A stretch of DNA of 64,000 nucleotides from Flagellimonas pelagia (lineage in GTDB: Bacteria > Bacteroidota > Bacteroidia > Flavobacteriales > Flavobacteriaceae). Positions 26,527 to 37,019 of the stretch are shown in pieces. The position numbers and the translations under genes are program-made. The stretch is taken from NCBI RefSeq assembly GCF_003584135.1, contig NZ_QXFI01000025.1:1-64000 (forward strand), given 5' to 3'. The notes under the pieces were generated by a model, which did not search any database, was not told the origin of the DNA, and saw nothing but the letters and a program-made list of their open reading frames with translations. Each line of letters starts with the position of its first letter. Positions within the stretch are counted from its first letter, which is position 1.

Positions 26527-29500
26527 TTACATTCTGATGGCACCTACCCCATTTTCCCAAAGCTTTTTGTTGAAATTGGGGATGTCGGTCTTTATCAAGG
26601 TCTCTGCTCTTTGTTTCAATCCTACCCATTGGGCATCCAATTCCTTTCTTCGATCCTTGGAAGATTGGTTCACCCTGGGCAGGGAACTGTTGCTCTGGTT
26701 CATCAAAAATAAGTACTCAGCCGTAAACTTGTTCGGGAAATTCTCCACATCGTCATACGCCTGCGATTTTCGCTGTACCATATCCTCGTCCCAAGCTTTC
26801 AATTTATCCAGAAGCGATTGCCCTTCTTTTTTGAGGTCTTCGTTATCCAAATCCTTCAGCAAATCCTTTAATTGGCCCTGCACCTTGAACAACGCGTTCA
26901 ACTTGTTGTGCATATCCGTGAGATTGGCCTCAAGCTCATTCATAAACCGGTCCTGTTCCTCAAACCGTTCCTGGGTCATATCGGTATTGGGTGTGGGTAC
27001 AATCATCCCCTGGGTGCTGACTGTTTGCCCATCCGCTTTTAAACTGATGGTATAATTTCCGGGAGGTACTTTGTGTCCTGTAAAATTGGCTTCAATATAA
27101 ACATTGGGAATCCCGGGCAGGATAGGGGTCTTTAAATCCCAAACAAATCGGTTAAGGCCCTTATCCGTTCCCAAGACAGGAGCAGGAGGTGCGCCTCCCC
27201 CGTGATGCGGCACATAACTTTCATCCTTTTTAGAGCTGAACGTACGGACCACCTTGCCTTGACCGTTCTTGATTTCCATGGTGATCTCGGTGCTATCCAT
27301 GGCTTTGGGCAAGTTGTAATAGATGACCATGCCATTGGCGGGGTTGACCCCTTCGTAAGGATTGGTCCCCTCCACCTTTTTGGAACTACTGTTGAGTGGG
27401 CTTCCCCAGAATCCGTGAACGGTCTCCTCTGGCTTAAACAGTTTCAGTGATGCGGAATCTCCCTTGTATTGGGATAGGGTAGTAATGTTGTCCAAAATCC
27501 AAAATGATCTTCCAGAAGTGGCAACGATCAAATCTCCTTGGTGTACTTTTAAATCGGTGATCGGGGTCTTGGGCAAATTCAATTGCAAGGGTTCCCAACT
27601 TTTCCCATCGTTCCAAGAAACATAAAGTCCTTTTTCGGTCCCCGCGTACAAGAGTCCTTTTTGTTCCTGATCTTCCCTGACCACCCGAGTAAAGGCTCCA
27701 TAAGGAATACCGTTACTGATATTCGTCCACGTTTTGCCATAATCCGAGCTTTTGTACAATGCCGGGGTGTAATCGTTAAATTTATATCGAGTAGTAGCGA
27801 TGTAGACTGTTGCCGGGTCATGGGGAGAAACCTCAATGGCGTTCACCAAACATTCCTTTAACCCCTTTGGGGTGATGTTCTCCCAGGTCTCCCCACCATT
27901 TTTGGTGACGTATACCAATCCATCATCACTACCCGTGTACAACACTCCTTTTTCATGGGGAGATTCGATGATATAAGCCAAGGTACCATAGTTTTCGGCC
28001 CCAACAGCTTCGTTGGTATAAGGGCCGCCGCCATTGCCTTGCTTATCATCTTGTTTTCGGGTCAGATCAGGGGATATTTCCTCCCAAGTAAGTCCATTAT
28101 CACGGGTACGCAACACCAATTGCGCTCCGTGGTAAAAAGTACCCGGTTCGTGTTGGGACCAAATAATGGGAGCGTTCCAGTTAAAAAGGTACTTCATGTC
28201 CCTAGCCTCTCTCCCCAAATATTGAATAGGGGCCGCCATCACATCGGTGGCCATTTTGGATTCCATATCCAGCAACTCAATGGTCCCCAAATAACTGCCT
28301 CCCATCACATATCTTGGATGATCCGGGTCAAACGCCAAAAAGGCACTTTCGCCACCTGCGGCATAATGCCAATCTTCTTGGCCGATGCTCCATCTGCCTA
28401 CGGAAAGACTTGCTATTTTCACCGAAGTATTGTCCTGTTGCCCGCCATAAATATTGTAAGGAAAAAGATTGTCCGTGTTGATGCGATAAAACTGTGCTGT
28501 GGGCATATTATAGGGCAGGGTCCAGTTTTTTCCATAATCATACGTAATGGTGGCCCCTCCATCGTCCGCCATCACCATATTGTTGGAATTATTGGGATTG
28601 ATCCAAAGGTTGTGGGTATCTCCATGGGGAACCGATATGGTCTCCCATGTTTTCCCGCCATCTTCGGAACGGAATATTTCAGCGCTGAGCACATATACTG
28701 TATCCTCATCATTGGGATCCGCAAACACCTCAATATAGTACCAAGCGCGTTGCACCAAGCGGTTATCACCACTGACCATGCTCCAGCTGTTGCCCGCATC
28801 GTTGGAAACGAACAAACCACCTTTATCCTGGTTGGAGTCACTCTCGATGATGGCATATACCTTATCCGAATTGGCAGGACTCACTGCAATACCCATCTTT
28901 CCCTTTTCTTTGGGAAGACCTTCGGTCAACTCTTTCCAAGTATTTCCTCCATCGGTACTTTTGTAGAGTCCACTGCCTGCCCCACCACTCATGACATAAT
29001 TGGGTTTGCGTTGATGTTCCCACATGGCTGCATACAGCACCAACGGATTATTGGCATCCATGGAAAGTTCCGCGGCACCCGTGCTTTCATTCACAAATAG
29101 AACGTTCTCCCAAGTCTTACCCCCATCCATGGAACGGTAAACGCCTCTTTCCTTGTTCGGGGCAAATAAGGCTCCTTGCGCGGCCACATACACAATCTCA
29201 GGATTTGTCGGATGAATGATAATCCGTGAAATATGTTGTGTCTGTTCCAGTCCCAATTTGATCCAGGTCTTGCCTGCATCGTTGGATCGATACACCCCAT
29301 CACCATAAGAGGTCATGACCCCACGAGGAGCGTGTTCCCCCATACCGCAATACACAATATTTGGGTTAGATTCCGAAACAGACACGGCCCCAACGGAACC
29401 CATTTCAAAAAAGCCGTCGGAGATATTGTCCCATTTGCCTCCTGCATTGGTGGTCTTCCAAAGTCCGCCCCCGGTGGTGCCCATGTAATACGTAAGCGGA

Positions 29501-29649
29501 TCACCGATTACACCGCTGGCCGTTACGGAACGCCCTCCGCGGAACGGTCCGATGTTCCTGAATTTCATGGTCTCGAAATACTCATTGGCGGTCTGGGCCA
29601 TGGCCATTGTACAGGACAACAGTCCCAAAATCAACATTGACTTTTTCAT
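26527..29649 (-). CDS. Secreted VPS10/sortilin-like BNR-repeat propeller protein A
   Basis: 1040 residues with signal peptide ([18 protein letters not shown]). It starts [14 protein letters not shown] and carries many Asp-box/BNR motifs of the form DxGxTW (NDAGKTW, MDGGKTW, TDGGNTW, EDGGKTW, RDNGLTW, SDYGKTW) up to about residue 690, consistent with two stacked beta-propellers of the sortilin (VPS10) type. A beta-sandwich-like part (about 700-880) and a C-terminal helical region follow. Such proteins are often labelled glycosyl hydrolases, but I see no catalytic motif. The paralogue is directly upstream, 62 bases away. Confidence 0.88.
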   Translation of the reverse strand: MKKSMLILGLLSCTMAMAQTANEYFETMKFRNIGPFRGGRSVTASGVIGDPLTYYMGTTGGGLWKTTNAGGKWDNISDGFFEMGSVGAVSVSESNPNIVYCGMGEHAPRGVMTSYGDGVYRSNDAGKTWIKLGLEQTQHISRIIIHPTNPEIVYVAAQGALFAPNKERGVYRSMDGGKTWENVLFVNESTGAAELSMDANNPLVLYAAMWEHQRKPNYVMSGGAGSGLYKSTDGGNTWKELTEGLPKEKGKMGIAVSPANSDKVYAIIESDSNQDKGGLFVSNDAGNSWSMVSGDNRLVQRAWYYIEVFADPNDEDTVYVLSAEIFRSEDGGKTWETISVPHGDTHNLWINPNNSNNMVMADDGGATITYDYGKNWTLPYNMPTAQFYRINTDNLFPYNIYGGQQDNTSVKIASLSVGRWSIGQEDWHYAAGGESAFLAFDPDHPRYVMGGSYLGTIELLDMESKMATDVMAAPIQYLGREARDMKYLFNWNAPIIWSQHEPGTFYHGAQLVLRTRDNGLTWEEISPDLTRKQDDKQGNGGGPYTNEAVGAENYGTLAYIIESPHEKGVLYTGSDDGLVYVTKNGGETWENITPKGLKECLVNAIEVSPHDPATVYIATTRYKFNDYTPALYKSSDYGKTWTNISNGIPYGAFTRVVREDQEQKGLLYAGTEKGLYVSWNDGKSWEPLQLNLPKTPITDLKVHQGDLIVATSGRSFWILDNITTLSQYKGDSASLKLFKPEETVHGFWGSPLNSSSKKVEGTNPYEGVNPANGMVIYYNLPKAMDSTEITMEIKNGQGKVVRTFSSKKDESYVPHHGGGAPPAPVLGTDKGLNRFVWDLKTPILPGIPNVYIEANFTGHKVPPGNYTISLKADGQTVSTQGMIVPTPNTDMTQERFEEQDRFMNELEANLTDMHNKLNALFKVQGQLKDLLKDLDNEDLKKEGQSLLDKLKAWDEDMVQRKSQAYDDVENFPNKFTAEYLFLMNQSNSSLPRVNQSSKDRRKELDAQWVGLKQRAETLIKTDIPNFNKKLWENGVGAIRM

Positions 29650-29670
29650 CCTTCTGATTCCTTTGTGTTC

Positions 29671-29702
29671 TAAAAATAAACCCCTTACCGGATGGCAAGG
29701 GG
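29671..29702 (-). terminator. Terminator between the two propeller genes
   Basis: On the minus strand CCCCTTGCC/GGTAAGGGG (one G-U pair) with a 4-base loop, followed by TTTATTTTT. It lies just beyond the stop of the upstream paralogue, so the two genes are probably separate transcripts or only partly coupled. Confidence 0.75.
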
Positions 29703-29711
29703 CTTTGATGT

Positions 29712-32700
29712 TTATTCTTCTATGCTCAAATAATCCAGATTGAGCTTGTTGAACTCTGCGTTGAATGCGGCAACCTCATCATCAACCAATTTATCAAAAT
29801 CGGCCAATTGTGCCTTTATACCAGCTGATAATTCCTCCTTAACGGCAATATCCTGTTCCGTTGGTGGGAAATCGTCCATGGAAACCAGACTGTTCAGGTG
29901 ACCTAACTTATTGGTCAATCGAATGGGGAAGTTCAGTGGATCTTGCCCACTTCGGTTTTGGGTCTGGTATAGTTCCTTCTCTATGGTCCCGAATTTTTCC
30001 TTCATGGCCTTTGCTTTTTCCACCACTTCTTTGGTGGCATCATTGCCTTTGTATTTGGCAATGAACTCATCCAATTTTTTGTTGATGCCCCTTATCTTTT
30101 TGATGGATTGGTGTGCCAAGTCAATGGTCTCATTTATTTCTGAAATGAAATCGTATTGCTTCTGCATATCGGCAACAGAAGCCTCTGCCCTAGGATCTGG
30201 AAGAATCTTGAAATCTTCCGTTTGGGTTTTCCCGTTTACATTCAAATGGACTTTGTAAGTACCTGGAACTGCCTTGGGACCGCTAAGGTTGGCCCACCAA
30301 AGAATCATACCGTCCAAACGTTCGGCGCTTTTACCGCGAGTGTCCCAAACGTGGGTATTCCCTCCTTTTTTGACCTCCAATTTTTTATCCTTCTCTTTGG
30401 AATAGGTACTGTAGGTGGCCAAGGTATCCCCGTTCATTTTGGTATAGGTAAGGGAAATACTGTCCTTGTCGGCGACGTCTTTCAGATAAAAGTGGGTAAT
30501 AACCCCATTGGCCAAGTTCGTTCCTTCGGTCTTAGAAGGTCTTCTGGCCACGTTGCCTTTTGTTCTGTAGCTCTCCCTTGGTTTGTACAAGATGGTGCTG
30601 GCCGTTTTCTTGGCATCATTCAATTGGTGAAGCACGGTAAGGTCGTCAATGATCCATAGGCTCCTACCTTGGGTGGCTACGATCAGGTTATCATCCTTAA
30701 TGGTCAAATCCGTGATAGGAACAATGGGCAGGTTCATTTGGAATTTCTCCCATTTGGCCCCATCATTAAAGGAAATGTACATTCCGGTTTCGGTACCGGC
30801 ATATAACAACCCTTTGCGTTTTGGATCTTCACGCACCACACGGGTAAAATGTTCATCCTCAATACCGTTGGTAATCAACGACCAGGTTTTGCCATAATCG
30901 GTGGTTTTGTACAAATAGGGTTTAAAATCTCCCAATTTGTATCGCGTAGCGGCCACATAGCAAGTGCCTTCATCAAAAGCGGAAGGTTCTATGCTGTTGA
31001 CCATGTTCCATTCGGGCATGATGGATGGAGTTACATTCTCCCAAGTCTTGCCACCATCCTTGGTCACATGGATCAGACCATCATCACTACCTACCCAAAG
31101 CAAGCCTTCTTTTAAAGGACTTTCATTGGCCGCAAAAATGGTACAGTAATATTCCACACTGGTGTTGTCCTGAGTGATGGGTCCACCACTGGAAACCAGT
31201 TTCGTTGGATCGTTCCTGGTAAGGTCACCACTCAACAATTCCCAACTCTGCCCTTCATTGGTGGTCATGTGCACATGGTTGGAGAACGTATACAGTTTTT
31301 TGGGATCATGCTTACTGAACATGATGGGGAAGTTCCATTGAAAACGATACTTCATCCCTTCGGCTCCATAACCCATAGGGTTATCCGGCCAAACATTTAC
31401 TCCCCTAACGGTATTTTTTGCATGGTTAACACGCACCAAAAAGCCATCGTAGCTACCGCCATAAACAATATCATCATTGGCAGGATCCACAGCAATATGT
31501 GCCGATTCACCACCAGCGGTTTCTTCCCAGTCATCTTCCCCAATGGCAAAACCATCACTCCTGTGTTTAATCCTCAAAGTGGAATTATCCTGCTGGGCTA
31601 CATAAATTCTGTAAGGGAACGCATTGTCCGTGGTCACCCTGTAAAATTGTGCGGTAGGTTGATTGTTCATGGTACTCCAAGATTCACCACCATCATAACT
31701 GATCTGCGCACCACCATCGTCCGCCATGATCATGCGTTTGGAATCCTCAGGAGCGATCCAAAGATCATGGTGATCCCCATGCGGCGCATTGGAAGATTGA
31801 AATGTTTTACCTCCATCCGTACTTTTATGGTAGTTTACATTGAGCACATATACCACATTTTCATCATTGGTATCGGCATAGACCCTAGTGTAATACCACG
31901 CCCTTTGCCTTAGGCTTCTATCGCTATTGACAAGTGTCCATTTTTTACCACCGTCGTCTGAACGGTACAGACCACCTTTATCCTTGTTCTCGACCATGGC
32001 CCAAACACGGTTGCTGTTTTTGGGAGAAACGGTTACTCCAATAATCCCCAAAGTATCTGTTGGGAACCCTTCGTTTTTGGATATTTCGGTCCAGGTTTCG
32101 CCACTATCTGTACTTTTCCAAAGCGCCGAACCTTCCCCTCCACTACTTAAACTGTAGGGAGTACGTTGCACCTTCCATGTAGAGGCATATAAAATTCTTG
32201 GGTTATTGGGATCAAAAATCAAATCCACGGCACCTGCCAAATCGTTGGCATAAAGTACCTTTTTCCAGGTTTTACCTCCATCGGTAGTCTTGTACACTCC
32301 ACGATCTTGGGTCGGTTTATACAAGTTGCCCATTACTGCGGCATACACCGTATTGTAGTCGGTTGGGTGAATCCTCATCCGAGAGATGTGTCGGCTATTT
32401 TCCAACCCGATGGATTGCCACGTTTTTCCGGCATCTTCGGTTTTCCAGGCACCATAACCGGAAGATACGTTGCCACGAACGGTTTCTTCCCCGCCCCCAA
32501 CGTAAATGACATTGTGGTCGCTCTTCGCCACCTCAACGGCACCGATACTCCCACCAAAAAATCCATCCGAAATATTCTCCCAAGTGGTACCTCCATCGGT
32601 GGTTCTCCAAACACCTCCTCCAGTGGCACCAAAATAGAATAGATTGGGTTGGCCCTCCACTCCGGCCACCGTACCGGAACGACCCCCACGGAAGGGTCCG

Positions 32701-32846
32701 ATCAATCGGTACTCCAAACTGGAATACAAGGCTTCCGGATATTCGGGAGCACTCTGGTTTTTCTTATTTCTTTGGGAATGGATCGGGGTAACGAACAAGG
32801 TACTAGCCAGCATAAGCAAGCCAATCCTGAAAAAGCAAGTCTTCAT
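29712..32846 (-). CDS. Secreted VPS10/sortilin-like BNR-repeat propeller protein B
   Basis: 1044 residues with signal peptide. Same architecture as propeller protein [15 protein letters not shown] start, repeated DxGxTW boxes ([35 protein letters not shown]), [17 protein letters not shown], then a sandwich-like part and a helical end. Shared segments such as QRAWYY, PTAQFYR, AGGESA and TRVVRED place the two as paralogues from tandem duplication. Export is clear; the ligand or substrate is not known. Confidence 0.88.
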   Translation of the reverse strand: MKTCFFRIGLLMLASTLFVTPIHSQRNKKNQSAPEYPEALYSSLEYRLIGPFRGGRSGTVAGVEGQPNLFYFGATGGGVWRTTDGGTTWENISDGFFGGSIGAVEVAKSDHNVIYVGGGEETVRGNVSSGYGAWKTEDAGKTWQSIGLENSRHISRMRIHPTDYNTVYAAVMGNLYKPTQDRGVYKTTDGGKTWKKVLYANDLAGAVDLIFDPNNPRILYASTWKVQRTPYSLSSGGEGSALWKSTDSGETWTEISKNEGFPTDTLGIIGVTVSPKNSNRVWAMVENKDKGGLYRSDDGGKKWTLVNSDRSLRQRAWYYTRVYADTNDENVVYVLNVNYHKSTDGGKTFQSSNAPHGDHHDLWIAPEDSKRMIMADDGGAQISYDGGESWSTMNNQPTAQFYRVTTDNAFPYRIYVAQQDNSTLRIKHRSDGFAIGEDDWEETAGGESAHIAVDPANDDIVYGGSYDGFLVRVNHAKNTVRGVNVWPDNPMGYGAEGMKYRFQWNFPIMFSKHDPKKLYTFSNHVHMTTNEGQSWELLSGDLTRNDPTKLVSSGGPITQDNTSVEYYCTIFAANESPLKEGLLWVGSDDGLIHVTKDGGKTWENVTPSIMPEWNMVNSIEPSAFDEGTCYVAATRYKLGDFKPYLYKTTDYGKTWSLITNGIEDEHFTRVVREDPKRKGLLYAGTETGMYISFNDGAKWEKFQMNLPIVPITDLTIKDDNLIVATQGRSLWIIDDLTVLHQLNDAKKTASTILYKPRESYRTKGNVARRPSKTEGTNLANGVITHFYLKDVADKDSISLTYTKMNGDTLATYSTYSKEKDKKLEVKKGGNTHVWDTRGKSAERLDGMILWWANLSGPKAVPGTYKVHLNVNGKTQTEDFKILPDPRAEASVADMQKQYDFISEINETIDLAHQSIKKIRGINKKLDEFIAKYKGNDATKEVVEKAKAMKEKFGTIEKELYQTQNRSGQDPLNFPIRLTNKLGHLNSLVSMDDFPPTEQDIAVKEELSAGIKAQLADFDKLVDDEVAAFNAEFNKLNLDYLSIEE

Positions 32847-32954
32847 TTTTAAAGTGTTGAGTTAGTCAGGCTTAAATGTAATGAAAATGGTGCAAAAAAA
32901 GTTAATCAATATTTTGTACTTTAACCCATCAGAATAAATACCAACAACTAAACC

Positions 32955-33746
32955 ATGTCTAAAATTTTAAAGCTTTCCCTTCTTTTTTTACTTGTTCTAG
33001 CCTGTAAGAATCAATCCAAGCCCACGGATGAACCTGAAACCACCGACACCAATGCTGAAAAAGAATCCGAGTGGATCACTCTTTTTGATGGCAGCAGTCT
33101 TGAAGGTTGGCGCGGATACAACATGGATTCCCTCCCTCCCGGATGGACGATAAAAGACAGCACCCTCACCTTTGATACGGAATTGGGTCTGGAACAGAAT
33201 TACACCGGTGGAAAGGACATCCTCTACGGTGCGGAAGAGTTCGATAATTTTGAACTATACCTGGAATGGAAAATCCCCGAAGGAGGAAACAGCGGCATTT
33301 TTTACCATGTAAAGGAAGGCTATGACGGCCCACCTGTTGTGGCCCCTGAATATCAGTTGATCGATGACGAGAACTATGCCAACATCCACGATCTGGTGGG
33401 TTACAATTCTCAATTTGGTGCCGAACATCCGGAGTTGCTCCAAGATTGGCAGAAAACTGGTGCCGATTACGCCATGCACGTGGCCGATGAATCACAAAAG
33501 CAGCTGAACCCTGTCATGGAATGGAACACCACCAAGATCGTGTTTACCCCTGAAAAGGTTGAGCATTGGCTCAACGGCAAGAAATTATTGGAATTTGTAC
33601 CATGGTCCGAAGAATGGAATGCCAAAAAGGCTTCTGGAAAATGGGACAACGCCCCCGACTATGGCAAATTCAAAACAGGCTATATTGCCTTGCAGGACCA
33701 TTCCAGTCCTATCTGGTTCCGAAATATCAAAATCAAAAAATTATAA
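32955..33746 (+). CDS. DUF1080 (3-keto-disaccharide hydrolase-like) lipoprotein
   Basis: 263 residues. Lipobox LVLAC (Cys17) and a Thr/Glu-rich linker precede the DUF1080 beta-sandwich: WITLFDGSSLEGWRGY, the FELYLEWKIPEGGNSGIFYHV strand pair, EYQLIDDENY, and WFRNIKIKKL at the end. DUF1080 members have been reported to hydrolyse 3-keto-disaccharides made by partner oxidoreductases. It is the first gene of an operon with the oxidoreductase 14 bases downstream, which fits that role; the exact sugar is unknown. Confidence 0.92.
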   Translation: MSKILKLSLLFLLVLACKNQSKPTDEPETTDTNAEKESEWITLFDGSSLEGWRGYNMDSLPPGWTIKDSTLTFDTELGLEQNYTGGKDILYGAEEFDNFELYLEWKIPEGGNSGIFYHVKEGYDGPPVVAPEYQLIDDENYANIHDLVGYNSQFGAEHPELLQDWQKTGADYAMHVADESQKQLNPVMEWNTTKIVFTPEKVEHWLNGKKLLEFVPWSEEWNAKKASGKWDNAPDYGKFKTGYIALQDHSSPIWFRNIKIKKL

Positions 33747-33760
33747 CTTACTAAACGAAC

Positions 33761-35188
33761 ATGAACAAACGCGAATTCATTAAGAAAAGTAGTGTTGGCG
33801 CACTAGGAATCATGTTGGCCCCATCCATTTTAAAGGGCTCCATGAATATTGATAGATTACGTACGGCCCATATCGGGGTCGGGAACATGGGAGGTGAAGA
33901 CCTCAAGGCGATTTCATCGCATGCCTCTGTGGATGTGGTGGCGCTCTGCGACGTGGACGCCGTGAACCTTGCTGCTGCCCACAAATTACACCCCAAGGCC
34001 CGCATCTTTTTTGATTATCGCTCCATGTTGGAAGAAATGGGAGATGAGATCGATGCCGTGATCGTTTCCACACCTGATCATACCCATGCACCAGCTTCCA
34101 TGATGGCCATGGAAATGAACAAACCTGTGTACTGTCAAAAACCTTTGACCCATTACGTTTCCGAGTCACGGGCCATGAAAAAAATGGCCGCCGATAAAGG
34201 CCTGGTCACCCAAATGGGAATCCAGGTACATTCCTTTTACGATTACAAACTAGCGACGTTGCTCATTCAATCCGGTATTATTGGTAAAGTGCATACCGTA
34301 CATGCCTGGTCCCCTAAAAACTGGGGGTATGATGGCCCGCTTCCACAAGGGGAAGACCCGGTTCCTACCCAATTGGACTGGAACCTGTGGTTGGGCACTT
34401 CCAAGGAAAGACCTTATAAAGATGGTATGTACCACCCAGGCAATTGGAGAAAATTGATGGATTATGGTTGTGGCACTTTGGGCGATATGGGTGTCCATAT
34501 TTTCGATACCCCATACAATGCCCTGCAATTGGATGTTCCCCGAACCATCATGACAGAATGCCGCCCTACCAACGGTTTTGGATATCCGGAACACAATACG
34601 GTAACTTATGAATTTCCTCAAACCCCATACACCACCGAGACCTTGAAATGGGTCTGGTATGACGGTCCTGGAGCTCCTGCTTTGAGTGAAGACCTTTTAT
34701 TGCCTGGTATGACCATGGGCAAAGACGGCAAAGTCTCCAAAGAGGAAAGCATGAAGGATAAAATGTCGTTGGATGCCAAGGTAGCCGCCGAAAATGAGCT
34801 TCCCGATCAAGGGGCCATGTTCGTTGGTGAGAAAGGACGATTGTTGCTTCCGCACTTTATGCAATTGCCCAAGAAAATCAGAAAGGGCAAATATGTGGAT
34901 ATCTCCAAAGAAATTGCCAAGGTTTCCAAGGAAAACAATTTGGGCGAGCCCATCCGAAATTATGAAACCGAAGGTCCAAAGCATTACCACCAATTTGTGG
35001 ACGCCTGTTTGGGCAAAGGTGAAACTTCTGCCCCGTTCAATTATGCGGCACGGTTGACCGAAACCATTCTTTTGGGCACCATTGCAGGTCGTTTCCCTGG
35101 TGAAACCTTGCATTGGGATGCGGAAGCCGCCAAGTTCAAGGAAGAAAAGGCCAACCAATATTTGGCCGGGGATTACCGTAATTTTTAG
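33761..35188 (+). CDS. Gfo/Idh/MocA family oxidoreductase, exported
   Basis: 475 residues. The N-terminus MNKREFIKKSSVGALGIMLAPS is a Tat-like signal with Lys-Arg in place of the Arg pair. Rossmann motif GVGNMGGEDL, conserved CQKPLTHYV in the position of the EKP motif (Glu replaced by Gln), and C-terminal domain segments DYGCGTLGDMGVHIFDTP. Operon with DUF1080 upstream and a SnoaL-like gene downstream suggests sugar ring oxidation in the periplasm. The Glu-to-Gln change next to the catalytic lysine is worth noting. It is related to the protein at 16853. Confidence 0.92.
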   Translation: MNKREFIKKSSVGALGIMLAPSILKGSMNIDRLRTAHIGVGNMGGEDLKAISSHASVDVVALCDVDAVNLAAAHKLHPKARIFFDYRSMLEEMGDEIDAVIVSTPDHTHAPASMMAMEMNKPVYCQKPLTHYVSESRAMKKMAADKGLVTQMGIQVHSFYDYKLATLLIQSGIIGKVHTVHAWSPKNWGYDGPLPQGEDPVPTQLDWNLWLGTSKERPYKDGMYHPGNWRKLMDYGCGTLGDMGVHIFDTPYNALQLDVPRTIMTECRPTNGFGYPEHNTVTYEFPQTPYTTETLKWVWYDGPGAPALSEDLLLPGMTMGKDGKVSKEESMKDKMSLDAKVAAENELPDQGAMFVGEKGRLLLPHFMQLPKKIRKGKYVDISKEIAKVSKENNLGEPIRNYETEGPKHYHQFVDACLGKGETSAPFNYAARLTETILLGTIAGRFPGETLHWDAEAAKFKEEKANQYLAGDYRNF

Positions 35189-35207
35189 AAGTTCCAAAAT
35201 AGCATCA

Positions 35208-35651
35208 ATGATGAAAAAAGTGTTGTGCCTCCTCTTGGTTCTACCTTTGTTTTGTATTGCTCAGACTTCGAAAGAACAAGAGGAAAGGGACGCTATTGCG
35301 CAAGTACTTGCCACCCAACAAACAGCTTGGAACAATTTTAATATTGAGCTGTTTATGGAAACCTATTGGAAATCCGAAGAACTGACCTTTTATGGCAGTG
35401 CAGGTGTGGTAAAAGGCTGGCAAAAGACTTTGGAGCGATACAAAAAAAGCTATCCGACCCAAGAACATTTTGGACATTTGGAATTTGTCACTAACGACAT
35501 TTCCAAAATCAATGATGATGCTTACACCGTGATGGGGGAATACCATTTGACCCGACCGGTGGGCGATACCCAAGGCATTTTTATGTTGGTGCTTAAGAAA
35601 ATAGATGGAGCTTGGAAGATCATTGCGGACACTTCGTGTAAAGTGGAGTAA
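35208..35651 (+). CDS. Secreted SnoaL/NTF2-like protein (DUF4440 type)
   Basis: 147 residues from ATG 35208 (a second ATG follows immediately). The upstream part of the open frame overlaps the oxidoreductase gene and is rejected. Signal peptide (KKVLCLLLVLPLFCIAQ), then an NTF2-like fold: IAQVLATQQTAWNNFNIELFMETYW, a central GWQKTLERYKK and the ending GIFMLVLKKIDGAWKIIADTS. Such small cone-shaped proteins bind ligands or catalyse isomerisation. It is the third gene of the DUF1080 operon, 19 bases after the oxidoreductase. Confidence 0.88.
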   Translation: MMKKVLCLLLVLPLFCIAQTSKEQEERDAIAQVLATQQTAWNNFNIELFMETYWKSEELTFYGSAGVVKGWQKTLERYKKSYPTQEHFGHLEFVTNDISKINDDAYTVMGEYHLTRPVGDTQGIFMLVLKKIDGAWKIIADTSCKVE

Positions 35652-35681
35652 CCGCAGTATATTTTCCACGCTTTATTTTTC

Positions 35682-35709
35682 AGGGGCCTAGGCCCCTTTC
35701 TTTTTTCTC
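35682..35709 (+). terminator. Terminator of the DUF1080 operon
   Basis: Palindrome AGGGGCCTAGGCCCCT followed by TTTCTTTTTTCT, 30 bases after the stop at 35651. Confidence 0.85.
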
Positions 35710-35783
35710 TCGGAACATGGGCTTTAGGGGTTTCCTTTTTGATGGATAATGGTTAAATTGGATGCCACATGCCATCAACCCAA

Positions 35784-36914
35784 ATGAAAAGAAAACACCA
35801 TACCTTATCTTTTATTTTCCTGATCCTTTTTCCATTGTTCACCATGTCACAAAACCGACTTAGAGACCACGGAGTAGCCATTGGGGTGCTCCATCCCGGA
35901 ACCCTCAATGCCATTACCGATGTTCCTGGCGTTCAGGTGGGCCATACAACTTTGATCGAGGGCGATGCCATCAGAACTGGGGTAACGGCCATACTTCCGC
36001 ACTCCGGAAATATTTTTCAGGAGAAAGTGCCGGCGGCCATTTATGTCGGCAACGGATTTGGGAAATTGGCCGGTTATACCCAAGTGAAGGAATTGGGGAA
36101 TCTGGAAACGCCCATCATCCTCACCAATACCTTGAGTGTTCCCACGGCTGTGAATGCAGTCATTGAATATACTTTGAATCAATCTGGCAACGAAGAAGTC
36201 CGTTCGGTTAATGCGGTGGTGGGCGAGACCAACGATGGCTACCTCAATGATATTCGAGGGCGACATGTTACCGAAGCTGATGTGCTCCATGCCATCCAAA
36301 ATGCAAAAACGGGACCTGTTGCCGAGGGCAACGTAGGTGCAGGAACGGGAACCATTTGTTTTGGTTTTAAAGGCGGCATTGGCACCGCATCCCGAGTCTT
36401 GCCGAAACAATCTGGTGGCTATACCGTGGGTGTATTGGTGCAGACCAATTTTGGTGGCGTGTTGCAAGTGGCCGGAGTGGAAGTGGGCAAAAAATTGGGG
36501 CAGTATTCCGACAGTTTTAAATATTCCCCTGACGGTTCCTGTATGATGGTGGTATTGACCGATGCGCCTTTGGATGCCCGAAACCTGAAACGCTTGGCCA
36601 AAAGGGCGATGCTTGGGTTGGCCAGAACAGGTGGCATTGCCAGCAACGGTAGTGGCGATTATGTGATAGCCGTTTCCACTGCAGAGGAATGCCGTATTCC
36701 CTACGAAAGTGAAAACCCTATTCAGACGGTACCCACCTTGCGCAATGAAGCCATGACTCCTTTGTTTTTGGCCACCATCGAAGCCACGGAGGAAGCCATT
36801 CTCAATTCCCTTTTTGCCGCCGAAACGATGACCGGACGGGATGGGCACAAAGTCGAGGCGCTTCCCAAGGAAAAAGTGATGGAAATGTTGAAGGAGGCCG
36901 GGAAGATGGAATAG
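35784..36914 (+). CDS. P1 family (DmpA-like) N-terminal nucleophile aminopeptidase
   Basis: 376 residues from ATG 35784, which begins a signal peptide (MKRKHHTLSFIFLILFPLF); an ATG five codons upstream (35769) is also possible. Family motifs: RDHGVAIGVLHPGTLNAITDVPGVQVGHTT, then AVNAVVGETNDG, and the self-cleavage site in SNGSGDYVIAVST, where Ser290 (from this start) becomes the N-terminal nucleophile of the small chain. Family members are D-amino-acid or beta-peptidyl aminopeptidases. Secretion suggests peptide scavenging. Single gene. Confidence 0.9.
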   Translation: MKRKHHTLSFIFLILFPLFTMSQNRLRDHGVAIGVLHPGTLNAITDVPGVQVGHTTLIEGDAIRTGVTAILPHSGNIFQEKVPAAIYVGNGFGKLAGYTQVKELGNLETPIILTNTLSVPTAVNAVIEYTLNQSGNEEVRSVNAVVGETNDGYLNDIRGRHVTEADVLHAIQNAKTGPVAEGNVGAGTGTICFGFKGGIGTASRVLPKQSGGYTVGVLVQTNFGGVLQVAGVEVGKKLGQYSDSFKYSPDGSCMMVVLTDAPLDARNLKRLAKRAMLGLARTGGIASNGSGDYVIAVSTAEECRIPYESENPIQTVPTLRNEAMTPLFLATIEATEEAILNSLFAAETMTGRDGHKVEALPKEKVMEMLKEAGKME

Positions 36915-37019
36915 TTTTTCAATTAACCTGTAACATTCTCCCTTCATTTCACACTAACCTAACGGAAACCTTCCACACTTTTTTTAACTTTAAACTTCAA
37001 TAATAAAAAACACTAGACC

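Noticed and set aside
27955-29100. Long plus-strand open frame (381 codons) opposite propeller protein A
   Set aside because: It is an antisense shadow of a strongly supported gene with repeated motifs; its translation shows no family features.
35847-36947. Long minus-strand open frame (366 codons) opposite the DmpA-like peptidase
   Set aside because: Shadow of a gene with clear catalytic motifs; low-complexity histidine/isoleucine-rich translation.
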